NCBI GenBank assembly: GCA_021801265.1
Contig: JAJYYE010000002.1
Coordinates: forward strand, 1 to 64,000
Direction of reading: 5' to 3'
From: Pseudomonadota bacterium
Lineage (GTDB): Bacteria > Pseudomonadota > Gammaproteobacteria > Halothiobacillales > Halothiobacillaceae
DNA: 64,000 nt
The position numbers and the translations under genes are program-made. The notes below the pieces were generated by a model, which was not told the DNA's origin, searched no databases, and worked only from the letters and a program-made list of their open reading frames with translations. Numbering within the stretch: position 1 is the first letter of the stretch; every line of letters starts with the position of its first letter. Below, piece by piece: positions 25,208 through 32,672 of this stretch.

Positions 25208-27358
25208 TTATTTTTCGTTGGGCGTCCGTATATCCGAGCCCCCGGATACCGAGCTATCTGTAGCTGGCCGTTCACCGCCTTCCTGGAGGTTGTGACGCAC
25301 ACTCGCCCTCCCTTGTGATATTTGTGCCCGGCCAGCCTCTCCAGTGACTCCCTTGACTGTGGCCGCCGCGCCGGTAGCTGCGCTGGTGACATCATGACTG
25401 GCCTTCGTGGCACCCAAAGGTGCAACACCGAAGCCCATCCACTTCATGACGTTATCCGCTGATTCATAGATGATCTCATGCGCCTTGTGGCTCAAGGCCA
25501 CAACCAGCCCAATCATGATCAGGTTTGAGAAAATCCAGCCAGTAATGCTGGTCATGGATGTGCTGGTGATGATGCTCAGGTTGGAAATCTGAAAGCCCTT
25601 GAGCGTGAACGCTGTAATCGCGTGCATCAGAAACATGGATATCATCAGACCAAAGGTCAGCAGAATTGGGCGGAAAATCACGTTCACGAAGAGCTGCCAC
25701 CCTTGCAGGGCATAACGCCCTGCGAATCCCTCTCCATCGCTTACTGCGTGAGAAGAGGCCCACAATGGCGCCGCAATCAGACTTTCCGAAACCATGATGA
25801 GCCAGCCAAGAACGGCGAATGACCAAAAGACAAATGGGATGGCCGGTAGATAGTAGGCAAGTAACCCACCTTCACCAATCAGCACCCCTGCTACAACGTT
25901 CACTGCTGGAGTCAGAGCCATGACGGCACCCATTCCAAAGCCGCCGCCCCAGGTGTTGGTCAAAACACTCTGGCCAGTGGCATACGCTGCCGCACTGGCT
26001 GCGGTGAGTGTGCCCATGATCGACCAACCAGCCGTGATCATCCATTGACCGTATCCTGACAGGGACCGGATCGGGTCATTTTTCTCGGTCAGCAAATTCT
26101 GTAGCGCATTTGCTCCACTGCCCAGAGAGTTACCAAAAATCTTGGTAACCAACTTGCCCATCTGATCGCCATTTGTGCCATTTTTGCTACCGCCGGGTGC
26201 GTCCGCAGCCGTGGTGACCCCGCTGGCATCGGCGGTTGCACCGGGAACGGCATTGAGGAACTTTTCGAGCAAGGATTGCACTGGGAGCCATGACTCCTTG
26301 TAGTCGGGCAACTGCTGCCATGTTGGCCCAGCTGTCGTCGGCGTGACTTCACCGGCTGCCTGGTTGGCCAGGCTAGTACTTGAAATTGTCCAGTACCACT
26401 GTCCAGCCGAAACCCATCCTTCCAGTCCAGCCTGGTGAACAAACGAATCCAGTGCCTGCACCTGCGCTTGTGCCTGAGCGTTTTTCGTGTTGGCGACCCC
26501 GTTTTTCCACGTTGACCAATAAGTGTTGATTGCATTCTGGTAGTCATCTGCACTTGGGACATTTCCAGACACGATGTTGGCAGCAATGGGATCAAGGGCA
26601 TCTGCGAGTGCGACAACGGCATGACCACGCGCGGTGCACACAGCCTGAGATAAGGCCGCTTCTGCACTGGAATCAGCAGCGTTACTAACCTTTGAGCAGT
26701 CAACGACCACGCGCCCACAACTCATCGAGTGAATAAGATCACCTGACAACATTGATGAGGCCCAGTCATAACCATAGGAGTTGCCCAATAGTGTTCGTTT
26801 CTGGATTTGCACCTTGTAGGCTGTTTGCTTGGTATTCACGAAGTGCATACAGGTTTCACTTTCGAGAATCGAAGTAGCCAAATCATCAATTCCGCCCGTT
26901 GCAGCGCTTGTTCCTGAAAACACGGAGTAATTGTTGTCCGTGAAGAATTTCAACTCCGCCTGAAACAGGGTGTTCGCGCCGTTGATCGATACGCTCACCA
27001 TTCCAATGATGATCGCCTGCAAAAGCGAGAACCCACCCAGTCCGGGGAATGGCGACACAAAAACGACAGCAGCCACCGTCCTGATCGGTGCCCACATCGA
27101 GTTAAAGGATTTCCCGCCGACCTCGCCTTCGTGCGCGGTCTGAGCCACAGAAATCGACCACATGTAGAGCACGATCAATCCGGTGGCCATCAATGCAAAT
27201 CCATTGATGACTCCAGCCATAGTCTGAATCATGCCTGCCCCGGCATCAGTTGCCACACCGGAACCCGCGCCGGTTATGGTGGACACGAGCTGTGAAAAAT
27301 CACCTCCGAATAATTGGGATAGCAAAGAGGTTGATACATCAGTCGTTGAAGTACTCAT
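25208..27358 (-). CDS. DotA/TraY-like type IV secretion membrane protein
   Basis: This 716-residue polytopic inner-membrane protein has the DotA/TraY family layout. There is an N-terminal helix, a segment MWAPIRTVAAVVFVSPFPGLGG, a long periplasmic loop (about residues 150-430) with several cysteines, and a C-terminal block of five helices. It ends in SHKAHEIIYESADNVMKWMG, a signature near the end of the family. DotA/TraY belongs to I-type systems (IncI plasmids, Dot/Icm), yet no other subunit of such a system is in the window. It starts a few bases after a 54-residue membrane protein. Confidence 0.8.
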   Translation of the reverse strand: MSTSTTDVSTSLLSQLFGGDFSQLVSTITGAGSGVATDAGAGMIQTMAGVINGFALMATGLIVLYMWSISVAQTAHEGEVGGKSFNSMWAPIRTVAAVVFVSPFPGLGGFSLLQAIIIGMVSVSINGANTLFQAELKFFTDNNYSVFSGTSAATGGIDDLATSILESETCMHFVNTKQTAYKVQIQKRTLLGNSYGYDWASSMLSGDLIHSMSCGRVVVDCSKVSNAADSSAEAALSQAVCTARGHAVVALADALDPIAANIVSGNVPSADDYQNAINTYWSTWKNGVANTKNAQAQAQVQALDSFVHQAGLEGWVSAGQWYWTISSTSLANQAAGEVTPTTAGPTWQQLPDYKESWLPVQSLLEKFLNAVPGATADASGVTTAADAPGGSKNGTNGDQMGKLVTKIFGNSLGSGANALQNLLTEKNDPIRSLSGYGQWMITAGWSIMGTLTAASAAAYATGQSVLTNTWGGGFGMGAVMALTPAVNVVAGVLIGEGGLLAYYLPAIPFVFWSFAVLGWLIMVSESLIAAPLWASSHAVSDGEGFAGRYALQGWQLFVNVIFRPILLTFGLMISMFLMHAITAFTLKGFQISNLSIITSTSMTSITGWIFSNLIMIGLVVALSHKAHEIIYESADNVMKWMGFGVAPLGATKASHDVTSAATGAAATVKGVTGEAGRAQISQGRASVRHNLQEGGERPATDSSVSGGSDIRTPNEK

Positions 27359-27366
27359 GATTCACC

Positions 27367-27531
27367 TCACCGATAAACGTAGTAGTAAATCAGTACCGCC
27401 AGAATCGCGGCAATCCCGTTGATCGAGACAATGACGAACAGAAACAGCCCCAGCGCATCTTCAAGCTGGGGATATGTCATGTTTACGAAGCGAGCATTGA
27501 TCTTCCTGATTTTCTGGATGATGGGATTCAT
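27367..27531 (-). CDS. 54-residue single-pass membrane protein
   Basis: A short gene too small for most automatic calls. It begins MNPIIQKIRKINARFVNMTY and has one hydrophobic segment, ALGLFLFVIVSINGIAAIL, near the C-terminus. Its ATG overlaps the stop of the upstream gene (ATGA, 27528-27531), and its stop is nine bases before the DotA-like start. The tight packing supports translation. Family not recognised; in this position it may help assemble the DotA-like protein. Confidence 0.7.
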   Translation of the reverse strand: MNPIIQKIRKINARFVNMTYPQLEDALGLFLFVIVSINGIAAILAVLIYYYVYR

Positions 27532-27929
27532 GCTGCCTTCCCCTTGATAAGTTTCTGAAGAAGACGGGCAATGAATCCCGAAAGGCCTCTTTCGGGGTGG
27601 CCATCACGGCCTGTGTGTTCGATGTATTTCTGAATCCCGGAAAGATTGAATTCACCCAGCGTTTTGCCGTCAGTCTGTAATTCATCCCGGTCAAAATAGT
27701 GAAAGGTCATGGGTGTCATGCCTTCACTTTCTTTGAAATACCTCCACGATGTAATCCGTAAATCGCGATTGGGATGCCATTCAAAGTCTCCATGAGGAGT
27801 CTTCAATATGACTTCCGGTGGGCCGGGCATATAGAGGGAAGCTGGAATTTCAACCGGCGGATTGCCAGGTTCAAGCTCAACGGTGATCAGGACTTCGGTT
27901 TTGAGTGTTCGTTTTCGCAGGGATTGCAT
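27528..27929 (-). CDS. Hypothetical protein, first gene of DotA-like operon
   Basis: This 133-residue soluble protein is mainly beta in character (TEVLITVELEPGNPPVEIPA, LKTPHGDFEWHPNRDLRITS) with a C-terminal amphipathic helix (FIARLLQKLIKG). No family is recognised. It overlaps the next gene by four bases. The ATG at 27929 is preceded by GGAG within the loop of leader hairpin F, so its translation may depend on that structure. Confidence 0.6.
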   Translation of the reverse strand: MQSLRKRTLKTEVLITVELEPGNPPVEIPASLYMPGPPEVILKTPHGDFEWHPNRDLRITSWRYFKESEGMTPMTFHYFDRDELQTDGKTLGEFNLSGIQKYIEHTGRDGHPERGLSGFIARLLQKLIKGKAA

Positions 27930-27959
27930 ACAGGTGTCTCCATCTTTGGGTTACACCTA

Positions 27960-27978
27960 TAGCTGTCAGGTTGTCTCC
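27960..27978 (-). promoter_or_regulatory. Leader motif, copy F (upstream of DotA-like operon)
   Basis: The minus strand reads GGAGACAACCTGACAGCTA. A hairpin with arms AGGTGT and ACACCT follows, and its loop holds GGAG, the ribosome site for the ATG at 27929. Unlike other copies there is no gene just upstream, so this copy heads the operon. Confidence 0.7.
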
Positions 27979-28500
27979 TTTTTTTGAAAACAAGTTCTCC
28001 GGGTATCTAGTCGGAGGGGTGAACCCGAAGGGTTCCCCCCTTTCTCGCCTTCGGCTCGCCTCCACCACCCCCCTCCGCAGCATCAATCCACCAAGCGCCG
28101 TTCGCCTCCGGCGCTCGTAGACGACAGAGAAATATCAGGCTGGAGTTTTAGTTGCCGATGGGAAAAGTCCGTGTCGTGACAACACGAAATGTTTTTTACT
28201 TTTTCGGAAGAGAGTTAAGGGATTGGGAACAGACTACATAGCCACATAGTCAGTATTCGGAAAGCAGCAGAAATACCAATGATACCGGTGCAGCATAGAC
28301 ACTCAGGCGTAGCGGAAGGATTGAGATAGGTGGAATCAATTGGCTGCGCAGGGGCAACCGGGATAGACTGACGCTATTGTTGTTTGTGACTTTTTGGTTC
28401 GACTGAAAGATTTTCCAACATCGATACGTTAAGCGGCATGACCAACGGCGGCAACCGTTGATCATGCCTAACCAAAACCGGCCTACACAGGAGGCACGCT
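27979..28500. other. Intergenic region between divergent operons
   Basis: No gene is supported here. It holds several dyads: GAACCC/GGGTTC (28021-28035), AGCGCC/GGCGCT (about 28092-28115) and CGTGT/ACACG (28170-28186). The leftward DotA-like operon and the rightward restriction-modification genes must both start from it. I could not assign promoters with confidence. Confidence 0.5.
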
Positions 28501-28519
28501 ATGGCTGCGAATACTTTAC

Positions 28520-29350
28520 ATGGCTCCACCACAAGATCCAGATCTCGATTTGAACGAAGAAGACATCCAAGACGTGGATGCAGCGGAAAATGATCATGAC
28601 GTTGCAATGCGCCCCGGCCCTAACGCCGATGATCCTGCCGATGTTGAAAAATACATCAGCGCAAAAGTACGGGCACTTTATGACGTGTACAGCTATCGTC
28701 ATGCGGCCGCCATCCTCGCCAACTCATATCCCGACGAACTGGCGCAAATCGAACGTGCTTTGCTCGACTTTCAAATCACCGTTAGAGAAATCGGTATGCC
28801 TGGAGGTAACGAGTCGGACATGCCCAAGAAATTCTCCCGCACATTGCGTCCCGAAGGCTGGGTTGAGACTCGCATTCAAGGAGACTTGCTTGTGAGGTCC
28901 AAAGAGTACGACGAATTGTTTCAGGATAATGGCAAAACCAAGAAGGTTAAGCTCCCTGAAAGAGAGCCACGTCTGATTGAGAACTTCATTGATGGCCACA
29001 AGATTGACTATGTGAAAGGCCGCGTCGCATTCGATCTAGAGTGGAATTCCAAAGATCAGACTTTCGACCGTGACCTGTACGCATTACGGGCCTTCCATGA
29101 ATGCGGCCTAATCAGCGCCGGGGTTCTGGTGACACGAAGTGCGAGCTTGAATCCGGTATTTGAAGTGGTCCAACAATTGAATAAACAAGGCGAAGAGATT
29201 GGTAAGACCGTGAAGGCAAAGTACGGTGCCAGCACAACTTGGATGGGTAAACTCCTGTATCGACTCAACGCAGGCCGACACGGTGGTTGCCCCGTTCTGG
29301 TGTTTGGTATTACCCCACGACTTATAACTGATTGGAATTCAAAACCATGA
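28520..29350 (+). CDS. BglII-family restriction endonuclease
   Basis: The 276-residue product matches the BglII restriction endonuclease family. The core reads VKGRVAFDLEWNSKDQTFDR, with acidic residues of a PD-(D/E)xK-type site near 171-175, followed by GLISAGVLVTRS. The N-terminal 40 residues are acidic and probably disordered. The strongest ribosome site (AGGAGG) serves an ATG at 28501 in another frame, which gives a 30-residue peptide overlapping this start. It overlaps the methyltransferase gene by four bases (ATGA). Recognition sequence unknown. Confidence 0.8.
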   Translation: MAPPQDPDLDLNEEDIQDVDAAENDHDVAMRPGPNADDPADVEKYISAKVRALYDVYSYRHAAAILANSYPDELAQIERALLDFQITVREIGMPGGNESDMPKKFSRTLRPEGWVETRIQGDLLVRSKEYDELFQDNGKTKKVKLPEREPRLIENFIDGHKIDYVKGRVAFDLEWNSKDQTFDRDLYALRAFHECGLISAGVLVTRSASLNPVFEVVQQLNKQGEEIGKTVKAKYGASTTWMGKLLYRLNAGRHGGCPVLVFGITPRLITDWNSKP

Positions 29351-30027
29351 AAAACAAGCAGGTAAACGCCGCATCAGATGCTGCGAATGACCTTCTCAAC
29401 CTCCATGGTGGTCAACGCTTTAGTACCATCCTGGCCGATCCTCCATGGCAGTTTCAGAATCGCACTGGAAAAATGGCACCAGAACACAAGCGCCTATCGC
29501 GCTATGGCACGATGAACTTAGAGGAGATCATGGCGCTGCCAGTCGAGCAGCTAGCTGATGACCCCGCTCATCTGTATTTGTGGGTTCCCAATGCGTTGCT
29601 GCCAGAAGGTTTACGCGTAATGGAAGCATGGGGTTTTCAATATAAGAGCAATATTGTATGGCACAAAATCCGTAAGGATGGCGGTCCAGATGGTCGTGGC
29701 GTGGGCTTTTACTTTCGAAATGTAACGGAGCTTGTGCTGTTTGGCATACGCGGAAAGAATGCAAGAACCCTTGCGCCTGGTCGCAGACAAGTAAATTTCC
29801 TTGCGACACAGAAGCGTGAGCATTCACGCAAGCCTGATGAGTTTTACCCCATCGTTGAAGCGTGCAGCCCTGGTCCATTTCTTGAACTATTTGCACGGGG
29901 ACCGCGTGAAGGCTGGAAAGTGTGGGGTAATCAGGCGGAAGATTACTACCCAACTTGGTCGACCTATTCGAATCACTCACAGGCGGAGCGAACGACTTTA
30001 GAGGTACCCACACTGGCAACAAAATAG
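29347..30027 (+). CDS. MT-A70-family DNA adenine methyltransferase
   Basis: This 226-residue methyltransferase has the MT-A70 signature DPPW at about residues 30-33 (STILADPPWQFQNR), then a GTMNLEEI...LP segment and HLYLWVPNALLPEGL. It should make N6-methyladenine and protect the host from the overlapping BglII-like nuclease. BglII itself is paired with an N4-cytosine methyltransferase, so this pairing differs from the prototype. The ATG lies within ATGA shared with the endonuclease stop. Confidence 0.88.
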   Translation: MKNKQVNAASDAANDLLNLHGGQRFSTILADPPWQFQNRTGKMAPEHKRLSRYGTMNLEEIMALPVEQLADDPAHLYLWVPNALLPEGLRVMEAWGFQYKSNIVWHKIRKDGGPDGRGVGFYFRNVTELVLFGIRGKNARTLAPGRRQVNFLATQKREHSRKPDEFYPIVEACSPGPFLELFARGPREGWKVWGNQAEDYYPTWSTYSNHSQAERTTLEVPTLATK

Positions 30028-30088
30028 AGAAATTTGGATTCGACCAAAATTCAACCCATGTTGGTTTCTCTATTGATGACCATATTCT

Positions 30089-31249
30089 ATGGATGAGCGA
30101 CTAATCCTCTCCTCAATGGCCCGCCATGCGACTTCACCAGAAGTTTCAGTCAGAAAATATGTAGGCGGCCTAATGGCTGATCTCGGCAATTCGATTGCCG
30201 GAAGACATAAGCTGTACCTTGATACTCGCTATTGGATATATCTGCGTGATGCGGCCATGGGCCGCGCAAAGTATCCCTGCCACCAAGAAATTCTCGACTA
30301 TGTCAGATCTCTTGTTTCAACAGGGTATGCAATTTGCCCGGTGAGTGATGTCGCATGGATGGAGCTTTTTAAGCAAACCGACCCCCAAACAAGGCTGGCA
30401 ACAGCAGATTTACTCGATGAATTAAGTCTAGGAGTGGCTATCCTGACTGAACAAGAACGAGTGATTTCCGAAATAGAGCGATTCATCATTCCTTCCGGTA
30501 TAGCCGAGCCAGTCGAAAACACAAAACAAAATGTGTGGGTCAAGACTGGATATGTCCTTGGCATAGCAATTCCAACCGTCGATAAGTGGTCCCAGGAGCT
30601 AAACCTGCGACTTCAAAAGACATCAGTGGATATGCTCTGGAACGTTACACATCGAGATCTAACTGAAGCAGCCGACGGGGTGTTGCCAATGACAAACTCA
30701 TTGGAGCAGAGCGCCGTCAAGATCACAGAGAATATGCGTCTGTATGCGCATGAGATCCGCAGCATTCAGCAAGCATTCACAGCCGAGATTTCAGGAGCCC
30801 TCAAGCTGTTCAAAGATGATATTGGGGTACTAATGCTCCGTCATTTTCGCAATACCACCGGCAACCGAGGCCCTATGCAAAATGAGCTGGTGGAAAGTGC
30901 TGCTCAAACGACTCTTACTGCGGTCATTAATGCATTCAGACTGCGCCCGAAGATAATGGCTCAACAGATACCGTCACTCTATACCTATGCAATGTGCCAT
31001 GCGGCAGTCCGAATGGACAGGACACGAAGGTTTAACGGACACGACCTCCTTGATATTCACCATGCAAGTTCCGGAATTCCCTACCATGACGCGGTGTTTA
31101 CCGAGAACCCATTACGGGTCTTGGTAACGGCGGGGAATGTAGCACTCGACAAGACATATGGGTGCACCGTGTTGGCTAAAGAGGTTGAAGTTTTGGATTA
31201 CCTTCGAAATCTTTCCGAAACACTACCCTTGGCAGAACGCCCTAAATAA
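30089..31249 (+). CDS. PIN-like domain protein next to R-M system
   Basis: This 386-residue protein has the outline of a PIN nuclease split by a long helical insert. The first strand is KLYLDTRYWIYL (Asp45), an acidic residue follows in AWMELFKQ (Glu92), and the C-terminal part has HDLLDIHHASSGIPYHDAVF (acids near 318, 321 and 334). PIN domains are metal-dependent RNases, often toxins. It lies 61 bases after the methyltransferase in the same direction and may be an added defence component. No antitoxin is visible. Confidence 0.6.
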   Translation: MDERLILSSMARHATSPEVSVRKYVGGLMADLGNSIAGRHKLYLDTRYWIYLRDAAMGRAKYPCHQEILDYVRSLVSTGYAICPVSDVAWMELFKQTDPQTRLATADLLDELSLGVAILTEQERVISEIERFIIPSGIAEPVENTKQNVWVKTGYVLGIAIPTVDKWSQELNLRLQKTSVDMLWNVTHRDLTEAADGVLPMTNSLEQSAVKITENMRLYAHEIRSIQQAFTAEISGALKLFKDDIGVLMLRHFRNTTGNRGPMQNELVESAAQTTLTAVINAFRLRPKIMAQQIPSLYTYAMCHAAVRMDRTRRFNGHDLLDIHHASSGIPYHDAVFTENPLRVLVTAGNVALDKTYGCTVLAKEVEVLDYLRNLSETLPLAERPK

Positions 31250-31271
31250 TTTTTCAAGGCAACACCTCAAA

Positions 31272-31330
31272 CCACCTTGGTGCGATGGTGTGTTCTTAGT
31301 TCCACCCTTGGGGTGGCGTCTATTGTCGTG
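31272..31330 (+). other. Candidate oriT (nic-like hairpin region)
   Basis: A hairpin CCACCC-TTG-GGGTGG (31302-31316) is followed four bases later by TATTGTC (31321-31327). In R388 the TrwC site is a hairpin followed by TATTGTCT. A smaller dyad (CACC/GGTG, about 31274-31283) lies upstream. The position, next to an stbA-like gene and its repeats, is the same as for oriT in R388. Assignment is by analogy and unproven. Confidence 0.45.
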
Positions 31331-31335
31331 TTTCG

Positions 31336-31473
31336 GCTATATCTTGCTATAGTTGGCTATATTTTAACGATATCCAGCCACTACTGGCTATTTTCTATCT
31401 ACCAACAGCAGATATTGGCTAAATATAGCTATATCATGACGATATGGAGCTATTCTTGGCTACAAGCAGCTAT
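31336..31473 (+). repeat. Nine helically phased GCTAT repeats
   Basis: GCTAT (twice GCTAA or GCTAC) occurs on the same strand at 31336, 31346, 31356, 31387, 31418, 31428, 31449, 31459 and 31469. Steps are 10, 10, 31, 31, 10, 21, 10 and 10 bases. All copies thus lie on nearly one face of the helix. They end 20 bases before the stbA-like start. The layout suits a centromere-like site and operator for that protein. Confidence 0.8.
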
Positions 31474-31492
31474 GACTATAAGGGGATTCCAA

Positions 31493-31867
31493 ATGAAGGA
31501 AATTGATGACCTGATTGCGAAGATTCTGGCATGGCCAGGGGTTTCTTTGGCCGCCCGCCTTGCTCCGTTTTACCCGGATTTGAATGCCTTACTCTTGCGC
31601 GGGTTGATCACCAAATCTGGCCTCTCAAAAAAACTGAGCTGTGACCCAACAGCGTTTGGTCGTTCCCTTAAGGTGGCCGAGGAGATGCATAGGAAAATGC
31701 TTGACGCAGGCATCGATCCAAAGGGGGATTTCTCCGTGGTGGCACCAGTGCCAGCCATCAAGCCAGCCCTTAAAAGTCCGACTGGTTCTTTTTCAGGACG
31801 AAAAGTGACACCGACCGACTCCGAAAACGGAATATCAGATTTGCCCGGCGTGAAAATGATCAAATAA
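31493..31867 (+). CDS. StbA-like small DNA-binding protein
   Basis: The 124-residue product carries a helix-turn-helix-like stretch, LITKSGLSKKLSCDPTAFGR, in its first half. Its C-terminal half is Pro/Ser/Thr-rich and likely flexible. It is the first of three genes whose order (DNA-binding protein, Walker ATPase, small membrane protein) matches stbABC of R388. There StbA binds direct repeats upstream of its own gene and stabilises the plasmid. The phased repeats just before this gene support the same role. The ATG at 31493 follows AAGGGGA. Confidence 0.6.
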   Translation: MKEIDDLIAKILAWPGVSLAARLAPFYPDLNALLLRGLITKSGLSKKLSCDPTAFGRSLKVAEEMHRKMLDAGIDPKGDFSVVAPVPAIKPALKSPTGSFSGRKVTPTDSENGISDLPGVKMIK

Positions 31868-31878
31868 ACACAAAAAAT

Positions 31879-31923
31879 GGAGACACCATGCCAGCTAGTT
31901 ATTGAGGGGCTTCCTCAATAACT
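31879..31923 (+). promoter_or_regulatory. Leader motif, copy G, with hairpin (upstream of ParA-like gene)
   Basis: The plus strand reads GGAGACACCATGCCAGCTAG (31879-31898), 16 of 19 positions like the minus-strand copies. An 11-bp stem follows (31897-31907 with 31913-31923). After it comes CTGTCGGAGAGTGTTTTT and the ATG at 31941. A five-codon mini-frame, MPASY, starts within the motif. Confidence 0.7.
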
Positions 31924-31940
31924 GTCGGAGAGTGTTTTTC

Positions 31941-32672
31941 ATGAAAAAAATCATCATCAGCCATGGGGACAAAGGCGGTGTCGGCAAATCCATGTTCGCG
32001 TCACTTGCACTCGAATACATTATTTCCCGGGGCCAGAAAGTCACCCTTGTTGAGGGGGACCCTAATATTGGAGACGTCGCCAGGCGTTATGCCGGTGTTG
32101 ATGGCATCAATGTTTTAGGTGTTAATCTCGACAAATCTGGCGTCGATGCGGAGAACGCCATTAATGCTCTGTTTTCCGAGATTGAAACGCTGGATAGCGA
32201 TTATGTGGTTATCAACTCGCCTGCAAATGCTGCCAAGACGATTGACTTCCATTCCGACCTCATTGTGCCCGTGGCGCATGATCTGGGTTTTGAAGTCCTG
32301 GTAGCGTGGATGGTGGGGCAAGGAGAGGAAAGTGCTTCCCTCTCGTCAAAATCTCATTTATGTGAGTTCGCAGACAAAAAAATTGCGGTTTTGAATTATG
32401 GTCTTTCCGGGGGCTTAGGTTCGGATCACTTCGCCTGGATGGAGCACCCAGCAAGGGATGCCTGGCTTGAAACCGGAGGGATTGAGGGATCGATCCCCCT
32501 TCTGATTTCGCGGGTATCGGGCCAAGTAAAGGACATTCGCGCTGCATCAATGCTACAGCTGGCAAAATCTCCTGATTCTCCGCTGAACCTAATCTCTCGG
32601 CAGGGTCTTTCCCGATGGCTGGATAGCTGCTTTGACGGCGCAGTCGCGCCACTCATCGGTGAGGTGGCGTAA
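31941..32672 (+). CDS. StbB/ParA-like ATPase
   Basis: This 243-residue P-loop ATPase has a deviant Walker A motif at residues 11-17 (KGGVGKS) and EGDPNIGD, then DYVVINSPANA in the Walker B position. It is of the ParA/MinD superfamily and fits StbB of R388, which affects conjugation and plasmid positioning. The ATG at 31941 is preceded by CGGAGAG within the leader. Its stop overlaps the next start by one base (TAATG). Confidence 0.75.
   Translation: MKKIIISHGDKGGVGKSMFASLALEYIISRGQKVTLVEGDPNIGDVARRYAGVDGINVLGVNLDKSGVDAENAINALFSEIETLDSDYVVINSPANAAKTIDFHSDLIVPVAHDLGFEVLVAWMVGQGEESASLSSKSHLCEFADKKIAVLNYGLSGGLGSDHFAWMEHPARDAWLETGGIEGSIPLLISRVSGQVKDIRAASMLQLAKSPDSPLNLISRQGLSRWLDSCFDGAVAPLIGEVA

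Noticed and set aside
18356-27978. The leader motif as multiple nic sites
   Set aside because: Its plus-strand form contains TTGTCT, like the MobF nic core, and hairpins are near. But the gap between hairpin and TTGTCT is long and variable, copies lie at nearly every gene junction, and one is inside a gene. Intercistronic control fits better.
31336-31473. CRISPR array
   Set aside because: The repeated unit is five to eight bases with 10-bp steps and no spacers of constant length, and no cas gene is present.
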